A stretch of 34,542 bases of DNA from Pseudolabrys sp. (GTDB lineage Bacteria > Pseudomonadota > Alphaproteobacteria > Rhizobiales > Xanthobacteraceae). The notes under the pieces are model-generated. The model was not told the DNA's origin, searched no databases, and saw nothing but the letters and a program-made list of their open reading frames with translations. Position 1 is the first letter of the stretch. Each line of letters begins with the position of its first letter. Location of the stretch: positions 1-34,542 of the forward strand of contig JAUSBQ010000387.1 in assembly GCA_030651965.1 (NCBI GenBank), read 5' to 3'. The position numbers and the translations under genes were made by a program. Below, piece after piece: positions 21,149 through 29,190 of the stretch.

Positions 21149-22132
21149 ATGCGTAGACTTATCGCGACAACCGCAACGATCCTGCTGGTTTCGATCAGCA
21201 CCTCACAAGCTAAGCCGTTAAATCTGACGCTTTGCGGTGCAAGCCCAGGCGGCTTGTGGTCGCTCGTGGGAGCCGGTGTCGATGCGAGCGTGAAGGCGGC
21301 CTATCCGGGGTCGGTCATCACTTATCAGACATCGAGTGGCGGCCCGGCCAATGTGCTTCAGGTCAAGAGTGGAAAATGCGAACTCGGGATGGCGAATGAC
21401 GGCGACCTGATTTTCGCCATCGAAGGCAAGCCGCCGTTCAAGAGCCCGGTCAGCGGTCTCAAGGCTGTTGCCGTACTTTATAACTGGACGCCGGTCATGT
21501 GGATTGCGCGCCGCGACTTCCTCGCGAAATACGGTATTAAAGATCTCGGCGATCTCGTGAACAAGAAACCGCCGGTCCGCCTCGCATTCAACCGCCGCGG
21601 CCTTCTGACCTCGGCCATGACGGATTCGACGCTGAAAGCGCTTGGCGTCACCCCCAAGGATATTGAGTCGTGGGGCGGCTCGGTTCAATACCAGGCGTCG
21701 AACGAGCAGGCGCAGTTGATGAAGGACGGGCGCATCGACCTGCTCGCCAACACCTTATTCGAGGGCCATCGCTCCATCGCCGAAATGGCACAGTCCGTCG
21801 ATCTCGCGATGCTTGACCTGCCCGAGCGGGCGATCACGCCGGTTATCAAGGAGTTCGGCCTGAAGCCGTGGACCATCAAGGCCGGTACGCATCCTTGGCA
21901 GAAAATCGACGCACATACCGTCACCACCAGCGTCATCCTCTTCGTCGACGAGAAAATGGACGAGCAGACCGTCTATGACATCACCAAGGCGATGATCCAG
22001 CATCCGGAGGGGATGGGCGCCGTTTCGGAAGCGATGAAGCGTTTCAAACCACCTGTCATGATCGAGCAATCGGCAGCACCCTTCGCCGAAGGTGCGATCA
22101 GGGCCTACAAAGAAGCCGGTTTGATGAAGTGA
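21149..22132 (+). CDS. TAXI-family TRAP transporter solute-binding protein (327 aa)
   Basis: It is a periplasmic receptor for a Na+- or H+-coupled TRAP importer. Residues 1-21 form a signal peptide (MRRLIATTATILLVSISTSQ, cleavage after ...SQA). The mature N-terminus LTLCGASPGGLWSLVGAGVD, followed by YQTSSGGPANVLQVKSGKCELGMA, is the TAXI pattern. GGGAG lies upstream of ATG 21149. The permease gene begins 46 bases after its stop. TAXI receptors generally bind carboxylates, so an aromatic or N-heterocyclic acid is a reasonable ligand here, but this cannot be read from sequence. Confidence 0.9.
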   Translation: MRRLIATTATILLVSISTSQAKPLNLTLCGASPGGLWSLVGAGVDASVKAAYPGSVITYQTSSGGPANVLQVKSGKCELGMANDGDLIFAIEGKPPFKSPVSGLKAVAVLYNWTPVMWIARRDFLAKYGIKDLGDLVNKKPPVRLAFNRRGLLTSAMTDSTLKALGVTPKDIESWGGSVQYQASNEQAQLMKDGRIDLLANTLFEGHRSIAEMAQSVDLAMLDLPERAITPVIKEFGLKPWTIKAGTHPWQKIDAHTVTTSVILFVDEKMDEQTVYDITKAMIQHPEGMGAVSEAMKRFKPPVMIEQSAAPFAEGAIRAYKEAGLMK

Positions 22133-22178
22133 GCAGCGTGACTTCTGCGTCTGCGATCGTCCGGTTTCGGAGCCGGCT

Positions 22179-24086
22179 ATGAGGGTCTTCGCTTCACTCG
22201 TTTCGACGGGCGTCAGGCGGCAGCCGCACGGTTTTATGGGTCACATCTTCCGTGCGTTTGCCGTCTGCGTGGCGTGCTATACGATCTGGGCCGCGGCCTT
22301 TTCGACCTGGGACCTGGTCGCGCGGACTATGGTTTTTCTCTGCATGATGCTTGTGCTGGTGTTCCCGATGGTCGGACACGGCGAACGTGCAAATTCTGAC
22401 CATCCGTCGATCATCGACTGGATTCTTTCAGCTTCGGCGCTTGCCTGTCTCCTTTTTTTCCTTTTCGAAGTCGATACGATCGCTGTTCGCATTACGCTGT
22501 TTGATCCGTTGCCGATCGGTTACTGGATTTTCGGCGTAATGGTCTTGCTCCTCTCGCTCGAGGCGGCGCGGCGGACGGTGGGCATGGGGCTCACCAGCCT
22601 GGTGATCGCGCTGATGGTCTATAATCTCGGCGGTCATCTCCTCACCGGCACGCTCAAACATGGGCTTATTACGCCGGCTCACCTGCTTGATATCATGGTC
22701 TTTACGACTGACGGTTTGTTCGGCGTTCCGATCCAGGTGACAGCCAGCTACGCTTTTCTTTTTGTTCTCTTTGGTGTGCTGCTTGAGCGCGCTGGAGGCG
22801 GCGAATTCTTTTTCGGGCTAGCTGCCTCAATTTCGGGGCGCAAGGTCGGCGGACCGGCAAAGGTCGCGGTATTCTCGTCCGCGCTCTTCGGTACGTTGTC
22901 GGGCAGCCCGACCTCGGACGTTATGACCACCGGATCGGTGACGATTCCGATCATGAAGCGGCTCGGCTATCCAGCGGTGCTTGCGTCGGCGGTCGAGGTC
23001 GCTGCTTCAACCGGCGGCAGTATCCTTCCGCCCGTGATGGGCTCCGCTGTTTTCATCATGGTCGAATTTACCGGAATTTCTTATGTTTCGATCGCGATCG
23101 CCTGCATTATTCCGGCGCTGCTCTATTACCTCGGCATTTACGTGCAAGTTCATTTGCGCTCGGTCAAGCTCGGGCTGCGCGGGTTGCCTGAGGACCAGAT
23201 ACCAAGGCTTTTGACGACATTGAAATCAGGGGGCACATTCATCGTGCCGCTGGTGACTTTGGTGACAGCGTTAGGGCTCGGATATAGCCCGACCATGGTT
23301 GCGCTGTTCGGCGCCGCGTCGGTGATCGTCGTTTGGGTGCTGCGGTGGCGGACCTTCTCGGTCGGCAATTTGTACGACGCCGTCGCACAGACAGCCTTCA
23401 ATATGGTTGCGGTGACCGGCGCTTGCGCCGCCGCCGGCATGGTGATCGGCGGGATCACGATGACTGGCCTCGCCGGCAAAGTCTCGGAACTGCTGGTGTT
23501 GGCGGGCGGATCCAACATGGCGCTGACCCTCGTCATAGCGGCGGCACTTACGATCTTTCTCGGAATGGGCATGCCCACGCCGGCGGCCTATGCTCTCGCC
23601 GCGGCGCTGCTGGCACCGACTCTGATCAACGTGTTCGATCTGCCGGTGCTGCAATCGCATCTTTTCCTTCTGTATTTTTCTGTTCTGTCGGCGATGACAC
23701 CGCCGGTTGCGGTCGCCGCTTATGCTGCCGCGGCCATATCGCACGCTAATCCGATGAATATTGCCGTGGCGGCCTGCCGGCTTTCCCTGGCTGCCTTCGT
23801 CTTGCCATTTGCTCTTATCTATGACCCTGCCATCCTGTTGCAGGGCACCGTGCTCGATATCCTTGTCTCGGTTATTACAGTAGCGCTCGCGGTCGTTCTG
23901 CTGTCGGTTGCCGCAGAAGGCTTCTATCGCGTCAAGCTCCCGTGGTGGAGCCGGGTGATCTGCGTTGCCGCTGCCTTTTGCTATTTGATCCCAACGACGT
24001 TGAGTTTGCTCTATGGCACAGTCGCCATGGCGATCGCATTGCTGCCGCTGAAGCCGTGGCGGAGCGTCACGACGCCGGCCGTATAG
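22179..24086 (+). CDS. TRAP transporter fused permease (4TM + 12TM type, 635 aa)
   Basis: This is the membrane partner of the TAXI receptor, with the DctQ-like and DctM-like parts fused as is standard for TAXI systems. The N-terminal third has several helices (FAVCVACYTIWAAAFSTWDL, IDWILSASALACLLFFLFEV, YWIFGVMVLLLSLEAARRTV). The DctM-like core includes FGTLSGSPTSDVMTTGSVTI, VAASTGGSILPPVMGSAVFI and ALTIFLGMGMPTPAAYALAA, the conserved ion/substrate region. The C-terminus adds two to four more helices. Its 3' end faces the ligase gene across 36 bases with no visible hairpin terminator. Confidence 0.92.
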   Translation: MRVFASLVSTGVRRQPHGFMGHIFRAFAVCVACYTIWAAAFSTWDLVARTMVFLCMMLVLVFPMVGHGERANSDHPSIIDWILSASALACLLFFLFEVDTIAVRITLFDPLPIGYWIFGVMVLLLSLEAARRTVGMGLTSLVIALMVYNLGGHLLTGTLKHGLITPAHLLDIMVFTTDGLFGVPIQVTASYAFLFVLFGVLLERAGGGEFFFGLAASISGRKVGGPAKVAVFSSALFGTLSGSPTSDVMTTGSVTIPIMKRLGYPAVLASAVEVAASTGGSILPPVMGSAVFIMVEFTGISYVSIAIACIIPALLYYLGIYVQVHLRSVKLGLRGLPEDQIPRLLTTLKSGGTFIVPLVTLVTALGLGYSPTMVALFGAASVIVVWVLRWRTFSVGNLYDAVAQTAFNMVAVTGACAAAGMVIGGITMTGLAGKVSELLVLAGGSNMALTLVIAAALTIFLGMGMPTPAAYALAAALLAPTLINVFDLPVLQSHLFLLYFSVLSAMTPPVAVAAYAAAAISHANPMNIAVAACRLSLAAFVLPFALIYDPAILLQGTVLDILVSVITVALAVVLLSVAAEGFYRVKLPWWSRVICVAAAFCYLIPTTLSLLYGTVAMAIALLPLKPWRSVTTPAV

Positions 24087-24122
24087 TCTCGGCCGATCGA
24101 TGACAACGCGCAGGGACGTTCC

Positions 24123-25787
24123 TTAAGTCTTGGCGGGCCACCGGACCGGCGTCGGTGTAACGCTGCCGTCCGCGATCCAGTCGGTGACGTCGCGCTTCCT
24201 GACTTTGCCGCTGGCGGTCAGGGGAATTTCGGCGAGTTCGAGGAAGTATTCCGGCATGTCGTATTTTGACAGCCCGATCTCGTTGAGATGGCCGAGAATT
24301 TCGTTGGGGCTCACCTTCATGCCGGGCCGGAACACGACCGCCAGGCATACCTTTTCACCGAGCCTTTGATCGGCGACCGGCACGGCTGCGGCACGTTGGA
24401 TGGCATGATGCGAGGACGCCAGCGCCTCGATCTTGGCCGGGAAGATATTGTGACCGCCCCGAATGATGACATCCTTCTTGCGGCCGGTAATGCGCAGGTA
24501 TCCGTGTTCATCGACCCAGCCGAGGTCGCCGGTCATGAACCAGCCGTCCCGGTTGAAAGAATTCTCGGTGGCGGTCTGATCGTCAAAATAGCCAAGCATC
24601 AGGCTGGCGCCTCGGCCGCCGATCTGGCCGACCTGGCCGGGGGCCAGCGGCCGGTTTTGATCCTCGCGGTCGAAAATCTTGACCTCATAACCCGGGCAGG
24701 AGCGGCCGCTGCTCTCGACGATGAGCTTGGCGTCGTCGTCGGGCAGCGTGTACTGGTGTGAGCAGGTCTCGGTCATGCCGTAGCCGCTTTGCGGCACGAT
24801 CCCGTGCTTCAACAAGTCGGCGACGACCTCGCGCGGTGCCGAGGCGCCAGAAATTCGAAAGCCCTTGAGCTTACCGATCCCGGACAGCTTTTTCGCCTTG
24901 ACCTCGGCCAGGAGGTCGATCGCATGCGTTGGCACGCCGATCAAAAATGTCGTGCCGGTTTCAATAAGGCGGTCGACCAGACTGTGGCCACGCGGCAGAT
25001 CGTGCACCACGAGTTCGCCGCCGACCAGCAGCGCCATGATGATCGCGCCGAAGCCGAGATTATGGCTCAGCGGACTGAGGGTGTAGATCACCGCGTCTTC
25101 GGTGATGCTCCAATCGGCTGTTAGCGCGCGTGCATTGGCCAGCAGCGTATTGTCGCTGTGCATGACCCCTTTTGGCGTGCCGGTCGTGCCGGATGTAAAG
25201 GCCAGATAGAGAACGCGATCGGGATTTTGCGGTGCCGGCGGAAAATGCGCAATGTCATCCGCTGCCTTGGCAGCGACAATTCCGGGCGCCGTCTGACCGG
25301 CGATTTTCTCGAGCCGATAGGCGTGCCGCAGGTCTTCGAGCGTGGCTGTTTGCTCAAATAGATCGTGTTTATCGGCATCCGCGCCGTAGCCGCTCTCGGC
25401 GATAACGGCTGACGCCCGCATGCGTTTCAGGAGCTCAACTATGTCGCCGACGGTGTGGTCACGATGCAGCGACGGGCAGCAGACGTAGCCGTTACGTGAA
25501 CAGGCCACCAAGGCGATGACCGTGTCGAGCCGGCTGGGCAACCAGACAGCGACCCGTTGTCCGGCAATGACGCCGCGCTCAGCTAAATCGGCCGCCAATG
25601 TGTCGGCAGCCAGTAGCAGTTGCCGGTAGGTCAAGGCCGATTGGCTGCTACGGACGGCGACTTTGTCAGGGGTGCGTTCCGCATGCGTCTGGACCAGCGC
25701 ATAGACAGTTTGGGCACGCCAAAACCCACTCTCGTAATGTTTCCTAGAACCCTCGGCGCTAAACAGCGTCAGCAGCGTGTTGGACAT
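24123..25787 (-). CDS. AMP-forming acyl-CoA ligase (554 aa)
   Basis: The enzyme activates a carboxylic acid with ATP and CoA. Motifs are the phosphate loop LAFTSGTTGTPKGVMHSD (TSGTTGTPKG at 198-207), SGYGMTETCSHQYTLPDDDA, GWFMTGDLGWVDEHGYLRIT, GRKKDVIIRGGHNIFPAKIE and PLTASGKVRKRDVTDW with the conserved C-terminal Lys. Overall it resembles cyclohexanecarboxylate/benzoate-type ligases more than acetyl-CoA synthetase. I chose the ATG for MSNTLLTLFS rather than the GTG ten codons upstream; neither has a strong ribosome site. It is transcribed against the transporter and divergent from the aldolase-like gene. In the proposed route it would make citrazinyl-CoA or a related thioester. Confidence 0.9.
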   Translation of the reverse strand: MSNTLLTLFSAEGSRKHYESGFWRAQTVYALVQTHAERTPDKVAVRSSQSALTYRQLLLAADTLAADLAERGVIAGQRVAVWLPSRLDTVIALVACSRNGYVCCPSLHRDHTVGDIVELLKRMRASAVIAESGYGADADKHDLFEQTATLEDLRHAYRLEKIAGQTAPGIVAAKAADDIAHFPPAPQNPDRVLYLAFTSGTTGTPKGVMHSDNTLLANARALTADWSITEDAVIYTLSPLSHNLGFGAIIMALLVGGELVVHDLPRGHSLVDRLIETGTTFLIGVPTHAIDLLAEVKAKKLSGIGKLKGFRISGASAPREVVADLLKHGIVPQSGYGMTETCSHQYTLPDDDAKLIVESSGRSCPGYEVKIFDREDQNRPLAPGQVGQIGGRGASLMLGYFDDQTATENSFNRDGWFMTGDLGWVDEHGYLRITGRKKDVIIRGGHNIFPAKIEALASSHHAIQRAAAVPVADQRLGEKVCLAVVFRPGMKVSPNEILGHLNEIGLSKYDMPEYFLELAEIPLTASGKVRKRDVTDWIADGSVTPTPVRWPAKT

Positions 25788-25966
25788 TGACGATACAACC
25801 CGACGGCGCGAGGCCACTTTTAAAGACTGACAAGGCGAGCAGCGACCTTGTGGGCGAGTTATTAACGCAGGAGTAAAGCAGAAAACTGTTCCGTTTTTTA
25901 TACATATCCATATTATATTACAATGCCATCACCGCTAGCCGCCTCTGCGCCACCAGGATATCTTTA
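25788..25966. promoter_or_regulatory. Divergent AT-rich region between ligase and aldolase-like genes
   Basis: The stretch at about 25880-25922 (CAGAAAACTGTTCCGTTTTTTATACATATCCATATTATATTACAA) is by far the most AT-rich piece in the catabolic half. It must hold the promoters of both divergent genes. CAGAAAACT matches the same nine bases in the dyad before the 17239 operon, and ATATTACA is the complement of TGTAATAT before the transporter. No convincing pair of hexamers with standard spacing was found. Confidence 0.45.
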
Positions 25967-26671
25967 ATGGAAGCCTCGAAACGGTTGCTGGCTACCGCAA
26001 ACCGTATTCTGGCGCAGGAGGGCGTCCTGGACGCCTTCGGCCATGCCAGTTTGCGGGACCCGGCCGATGCAAGCCGCTTTATCCTTTCCCGGTCGCTCGC
26101 GCCCGAGCTTGTCACCCAGGAGGACATCCTCGCCTTCGATCTGATGTCGCAGCCGATCGGCCCGACCGATACGCCGCTTTATTCCGAGCGGGTCATCCAC
26201 GGCGCGATATATCGGGCGCGGCCCGACGTCATGGCGATCTGCCATCATCACGCACCGCCGCTGCTGCCATTTTGTCTCGCCGATCTGAAGCTGCGGGTCG
26301 TCACCCAATTGGGGGCGACCATCGGCAAGCAGGTGCCCGTTTGGGACCAGCGCGACGAATTCGGCGCCACCAACCACCTTGTTGTCCGCGAGGACGAAGC
26401 GGTATCCTTGGCACGTTGCCTTGGGCCGCATTCGATCGTGCTGATGAAGCGGCACGGCGCGACAGTGGTCGGCTCGACGATCGAGCAACTGACGTTCCGG
26501 TCGATATACAGCTGCCGAGACGCCGAGTTACAACTGCGCGCCTTGACTTACGGCGCTGTCGATTCGTTCAGCGACGCGGAAATCGACGCGGCGTCCCGCT
26601 ATTCCCAGGCGACGCTTTCGCGCGCCTGGGAATACTGGAATTCGCGGCTCGCCGCCACGCCATCCCACTAA
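25967..26671 (+). CDS. Class II aldolase/adducin-family protein (234 aa)
   Basis: Members use a zinc ion held by three His to cleave or decarboxylate hydroxy acids. Seen are FGHASLRDP (residues 24-32, the G-x-x-S-x-R phosphate/substrate loop), the acid in YSERVIHGAIY (72-82), the metal pair ICHHHAP (91-97) and the third His in LMKRHGATVVG (near 163). The size is standard. AGGA stands nine bases before the ATG. It lies 52 bases before tcuA and may share its transcript. I do not know its substrate; a decarboxylase or aldolase step on a side product, or a role unrelated to the ring pathway, are both possible. Confidence 0.85.
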   Translation: MEASKRLLATANRILAQEGVLDAFGHASLRDPADASRFILSRSLAPELVTQEDILAFDLMSQPIGPTDTPLYSERVIHGAIYRARPDVMAICHHHAPPLLPFCLADLKLRVVTQLGATIGKQVPVWDQRDEFGATNHLVVREDEAVSLARCLGPHSIVLMKRHGATVVGSTIEQLTFRSIYSCRDAELQLRALTYGAVDSFSDAEIDAASRYSQATLSRAWEYWNSRLAATPSH

Positions 26672-26723
26672 GCGCAAAGTTGTCGCTCTTGCTTTCCTAT
26701 CGACTGGTGGTACCGCACTGATC

Positions 26724-28118
26724 ATGAACATAAACGAGATTTTCGATGTAGTGGTGGCAGGCGGCGGCAATGCCGCGCTGTGCGCTGCGATTACGGCCGC
26801 CCGCGCCGGCCGAAAGGTCGTCGTGCTCGAAGGCGCGCCGCAATTCTATCGCGGCGGCAACACCCGCCACACGCGAAACCTGCGCTGCGCCCATGACGGC
26901 ACCGCGTCGAACATGGCAGGGCCTTACGATCCGGCCGAGTTCCTCGACGATTTGTATCGCGTCACCGGTGGCGAGACCGACAAGGCGCTGGCGCAACTGA
27001 CCATTGCGCGCTCGCACGAACTGATCCCGTGGATGAACAAGCAGGGCGTATTCTTTCAGCCGCCGCTCGGCGGCACGCTGTCGCTCGGCAAGACCAATGC
27101 GTTTTTCCTCGGCGGCGGACGTGGCATGTTGAACGCGCTGTACCGCCAGGCGGAATCCCTCGGCGTTGTTTGCGTTTACGATGCCATGGTGACGGCGCTG
27201 AACGTGGAAAATGGCTTCTTCGTCTCGGCGACGATCAAGTTCGACGGTGCCGAAAAGGAAGTGCGCGGCCGGACTTTTGTTGCTGCTTGCGGCGGCTTCG
27301 AGGCCAATATTGAGTGGCTGCGCGAATACTGGGGCGATGCCGCCGACAATTTCATCATTCGCGGCACGCCCTATAATCGCGGCGCGGTGCTGCGCATGCT
27401 GCTCGACAAGGGCGTGATGCCGGTCGGCGATCCGACGCAATGCCACGCCATCGCGCTCGATGCCCGCGCGCCGAAGTTCGACGGCGGCATCGCTACGCGC
27501 CTCGACAGCGTCGTCTTCGGCATCATGGTCAATCGCGACGGGCAGCGTTTCTATGACGAGGGCGAGGAAATTTGGCCAAAGCGCTATGCCATCTGGGGCC
27601 GGCTGATTGCCCAACAACCGGACCAAATCGGCTATTCGATCCTGGATTCGAAATCGATTCACATGTTCATGCCGTCGATTTATCCCGCGATCGTGGCCGG
27701 CACCATCGGCGAACTGGCGAGCAAGCTGGAGCTTGACCCGGTTGCCGTCGAAAAAACCGTCGCTGACTTCAACGCCGCGGTTCAGCCCGGCACGTTCGAC
27801 CACACCGTGCTAGACGATTGCCGCACGGAAGGACTCGCGATTCCGAAAAGCCACTGGGCACGAAAGATCGACACGCCGCCTTATTATGCCTATCCGCTTC
27901 GGCCAGGCATCACCTTCACTTATCTCGGAGTCCGCGTGAACGAGGAGTCCCGCATGATCCTAGCCGACGGCAAACTCGCGGCCAACATGTTCGCCGCCGG
28001 GGAGATCATGGCCGGCAACGTGCTGGGCAAGGGCTATCTCGCCGGCATCGGCATGACCATCGGCGCAGTGTTCGGACGCCTCGCTGGCGAGGGGGCAGCC
28101 AAGCATGCGCGGAATTGA
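26724..28118 (+). CDS. tcuA: FAD-dependent tricarballylate dehydrogenase TcuA-like (464 aa)
   Basis: TcuA oxidises tricarballylate (propane-1,2,3-tricarboxylate) to cis-aconitate. It is a fumarate-reductase-like flavoprotein. The FAD dinucleotide fold is DVVVAGGGNAALCAAITAAR with VVVLEGAP (residues 8-39), followed by RGGNTRHTRNLRCAHDG. The capping domain holds HELIPWMNKQGVFFQPPLGG, and the C-terminal FAD contact is NMFAAGEIMAGNVLGKGYLA. The gene overlaps tcuB by 14 bases, the defining neighbour. No tcuC-type transporter or tcuR-type LysR gene is next to it, so tricarballylate is more likely made inside the cell than imported. Confidence 0.9.
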   Translation: MNINEIFDVVVAGGGNAALCAAITAARAGRKVVVLEGAPQFYRGGNTRHTRNLRCAHDGTASNMAGPYDPAEFLDDLYRVTGGETDKALAQLTIARSHELIPWMNKQGVFFQPPLGGTLSLGKTNAFFLGGGRGMLNALYRQAESLGVVCVYDAMVTALNVENGFFVSATIKFDGAEKEVRGRTFVAACGGFEANIEWLREYWGDAADNFIIRGTPYNRGAVLRMLLDKGVMPVGDPTQCHAIALDARAPKFDGGIATRLDSVVFGIMVNRDGQRFYDEGEEIWPKRYAIWGRLIAQQPDQIGYSILDSKSIHMFMPSIYPAIVAGTIGELASKLELDPVAVEKTVADFNAAVQPGTFDHTVLDDCRTEGLAIPKSHWARKIDTPPYYAYPLRPGITFTYLGVRVNEESRMILADGKLAANMFAAGEIMAGNVLGKGYLAGIGMTIGAVFGRLAGEGAAKHARN

Positions 28119-29190
28119 TCCCACGCGCTCCGCTGCGCTGACCGAAGCCGACCGGCTGATGACAATCTGCAATGCCTGCCGCTATTGTGAGGGCCTGTGC
28201 GCCGTGTTTCCGGCGATGGAAAAACACCGTACCTTCGGCGAAGGCGATCTCAATTATCTCGCCAATCTCTGCCATCAGTGCGGTGCGTGTTATTCCGATT
28301 GCCAATATTCGCCGCCGCACGAGTTCAACGTCAACGTGCCGTCTGCACTCTCTAAAGTGCGCAACGACAGTTACGAGCAATATGCCTGGCCGCGCGCCTT
28401 CGCCGGCGCATTTGCCCGCAACGGGCTGTTCATCACGTTGCTGGCTTCAGGGAGCGTCGCGGCCTTCATCGCCGGCTTCGTTGCGCTTCGCGATCCTGCG
28501 GTGTTGTTCGGACACCACGCCGGCGACTTCTACAAACTGATGCCGCATAACGCGATGGTGGCGATCTTCGGGACGGTCTTTATCTATGCCATCCTGGCGC
28601 TGACCATGAGCCTGCGGGCGTTCTGGCGCGACATTAACGGTGCGGGATCGGGCGCGGCGGTGGCCGAGGCGACTCACGATGCCGGGCATCTCACCTATCT
28701 CGGCGGCGGCGGTGGCGGCTGCACGTCGGAAAACGAGAAGCCGTCGGCGCAACGGCGCATCTTCCATCATCTGACATTCTACGGCTTTATGTTCTGCTTC
28801 GCGTCGACGTCGGTGGCGACGGTCTACCACTATGCGCTCGGCTGGCATGCGCCTTACCCGCTCACGAGCCTGCCGGTGCTGCTCGGCATTATTGGTGGCG
28901 TAGGGCTGCTGGCTGGACCCGCCGGGCTATTCCTGTTGGCGCAAAAACGCGATCCGGTCTTGGTCGACAGACCGCGCCTCGGCATGGATGTCGCGTTCCT
29001 TACAATGCTCTTTCTGACCGCCCTGACGGGCTTTGCGCTCATGCTGCTGCGTGATTCCAGCGCGATGGGCCTGTTGCTCGCGATCCATCTCGGCGTTGTG
29101 CTCGGGCTGTTCCTGAGCCTGCCTTACGGCAAATTCGTCCACGGCATGTACCGCTATTTGGCGTTGGTAAAATTCAACAAGGAGGGCTGA
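28105..29190 (+). CDS. tcuB: TcuB-like iron-sulphur/membrane electron-transfer protein (361 aa)
   Basis: TcuB re-oxidises the flavin of TcuA and passes electrons to the respiratory chain. Two ferredoxin-type clusters are visible: CNACRYCEGLC (Cys22, 25, 28, 32) and CHQCGACYSDC (Cys56, 59, 62, 66). About six membrane helices follow, including GLFITLLASGSVAAFIAGFV, MVAIFGTVFIYAILALTMSL and MGLLLAIHLGVVLGLFLSLP, with several helix His residues that could hold haem. The length is normal for TcuB/CitB. It ends exactly where the decayed L-subunit remnant begins. Confidence 0.9.
   Translation: MRGIDPTRSAALTEADRLMTICNACRYCEGLCAVFPAMEKHRTFGEGDLNYLANLCHQCGACYSDCQYSPPHEFNVNVPSALSKVRNDSYEQYAWPRAFAGAFARNGLFITLLASGSVAAFIAGFVALRDPAVLFGHHAGDFYKLMPHNAMVAIFGTVFIYAILALTMSLRAFWRDINGAGSGAAVAEATHDAGHLTYLGGGGGGCTSENEKPSAQRRIFHHLTFYGFMFCFASTSVATVYHYALGWHAPYPLTSLPVLLGIIGGVGLLAGPAGLFLLAQKRDPVLVDRPRLGMDVAFLTMLFLTALTGFALMLLRDSSAMGLLLAIHLGVVLGLFLSLPYGKFVHGMYRYLALVKFNKEG

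Noticed and set aside
26697-27803. 368-aa minus-strand ORF opposite tcuA
   Set aside because: It is an antisense shadow of an unmistakable flavoprotein gene.
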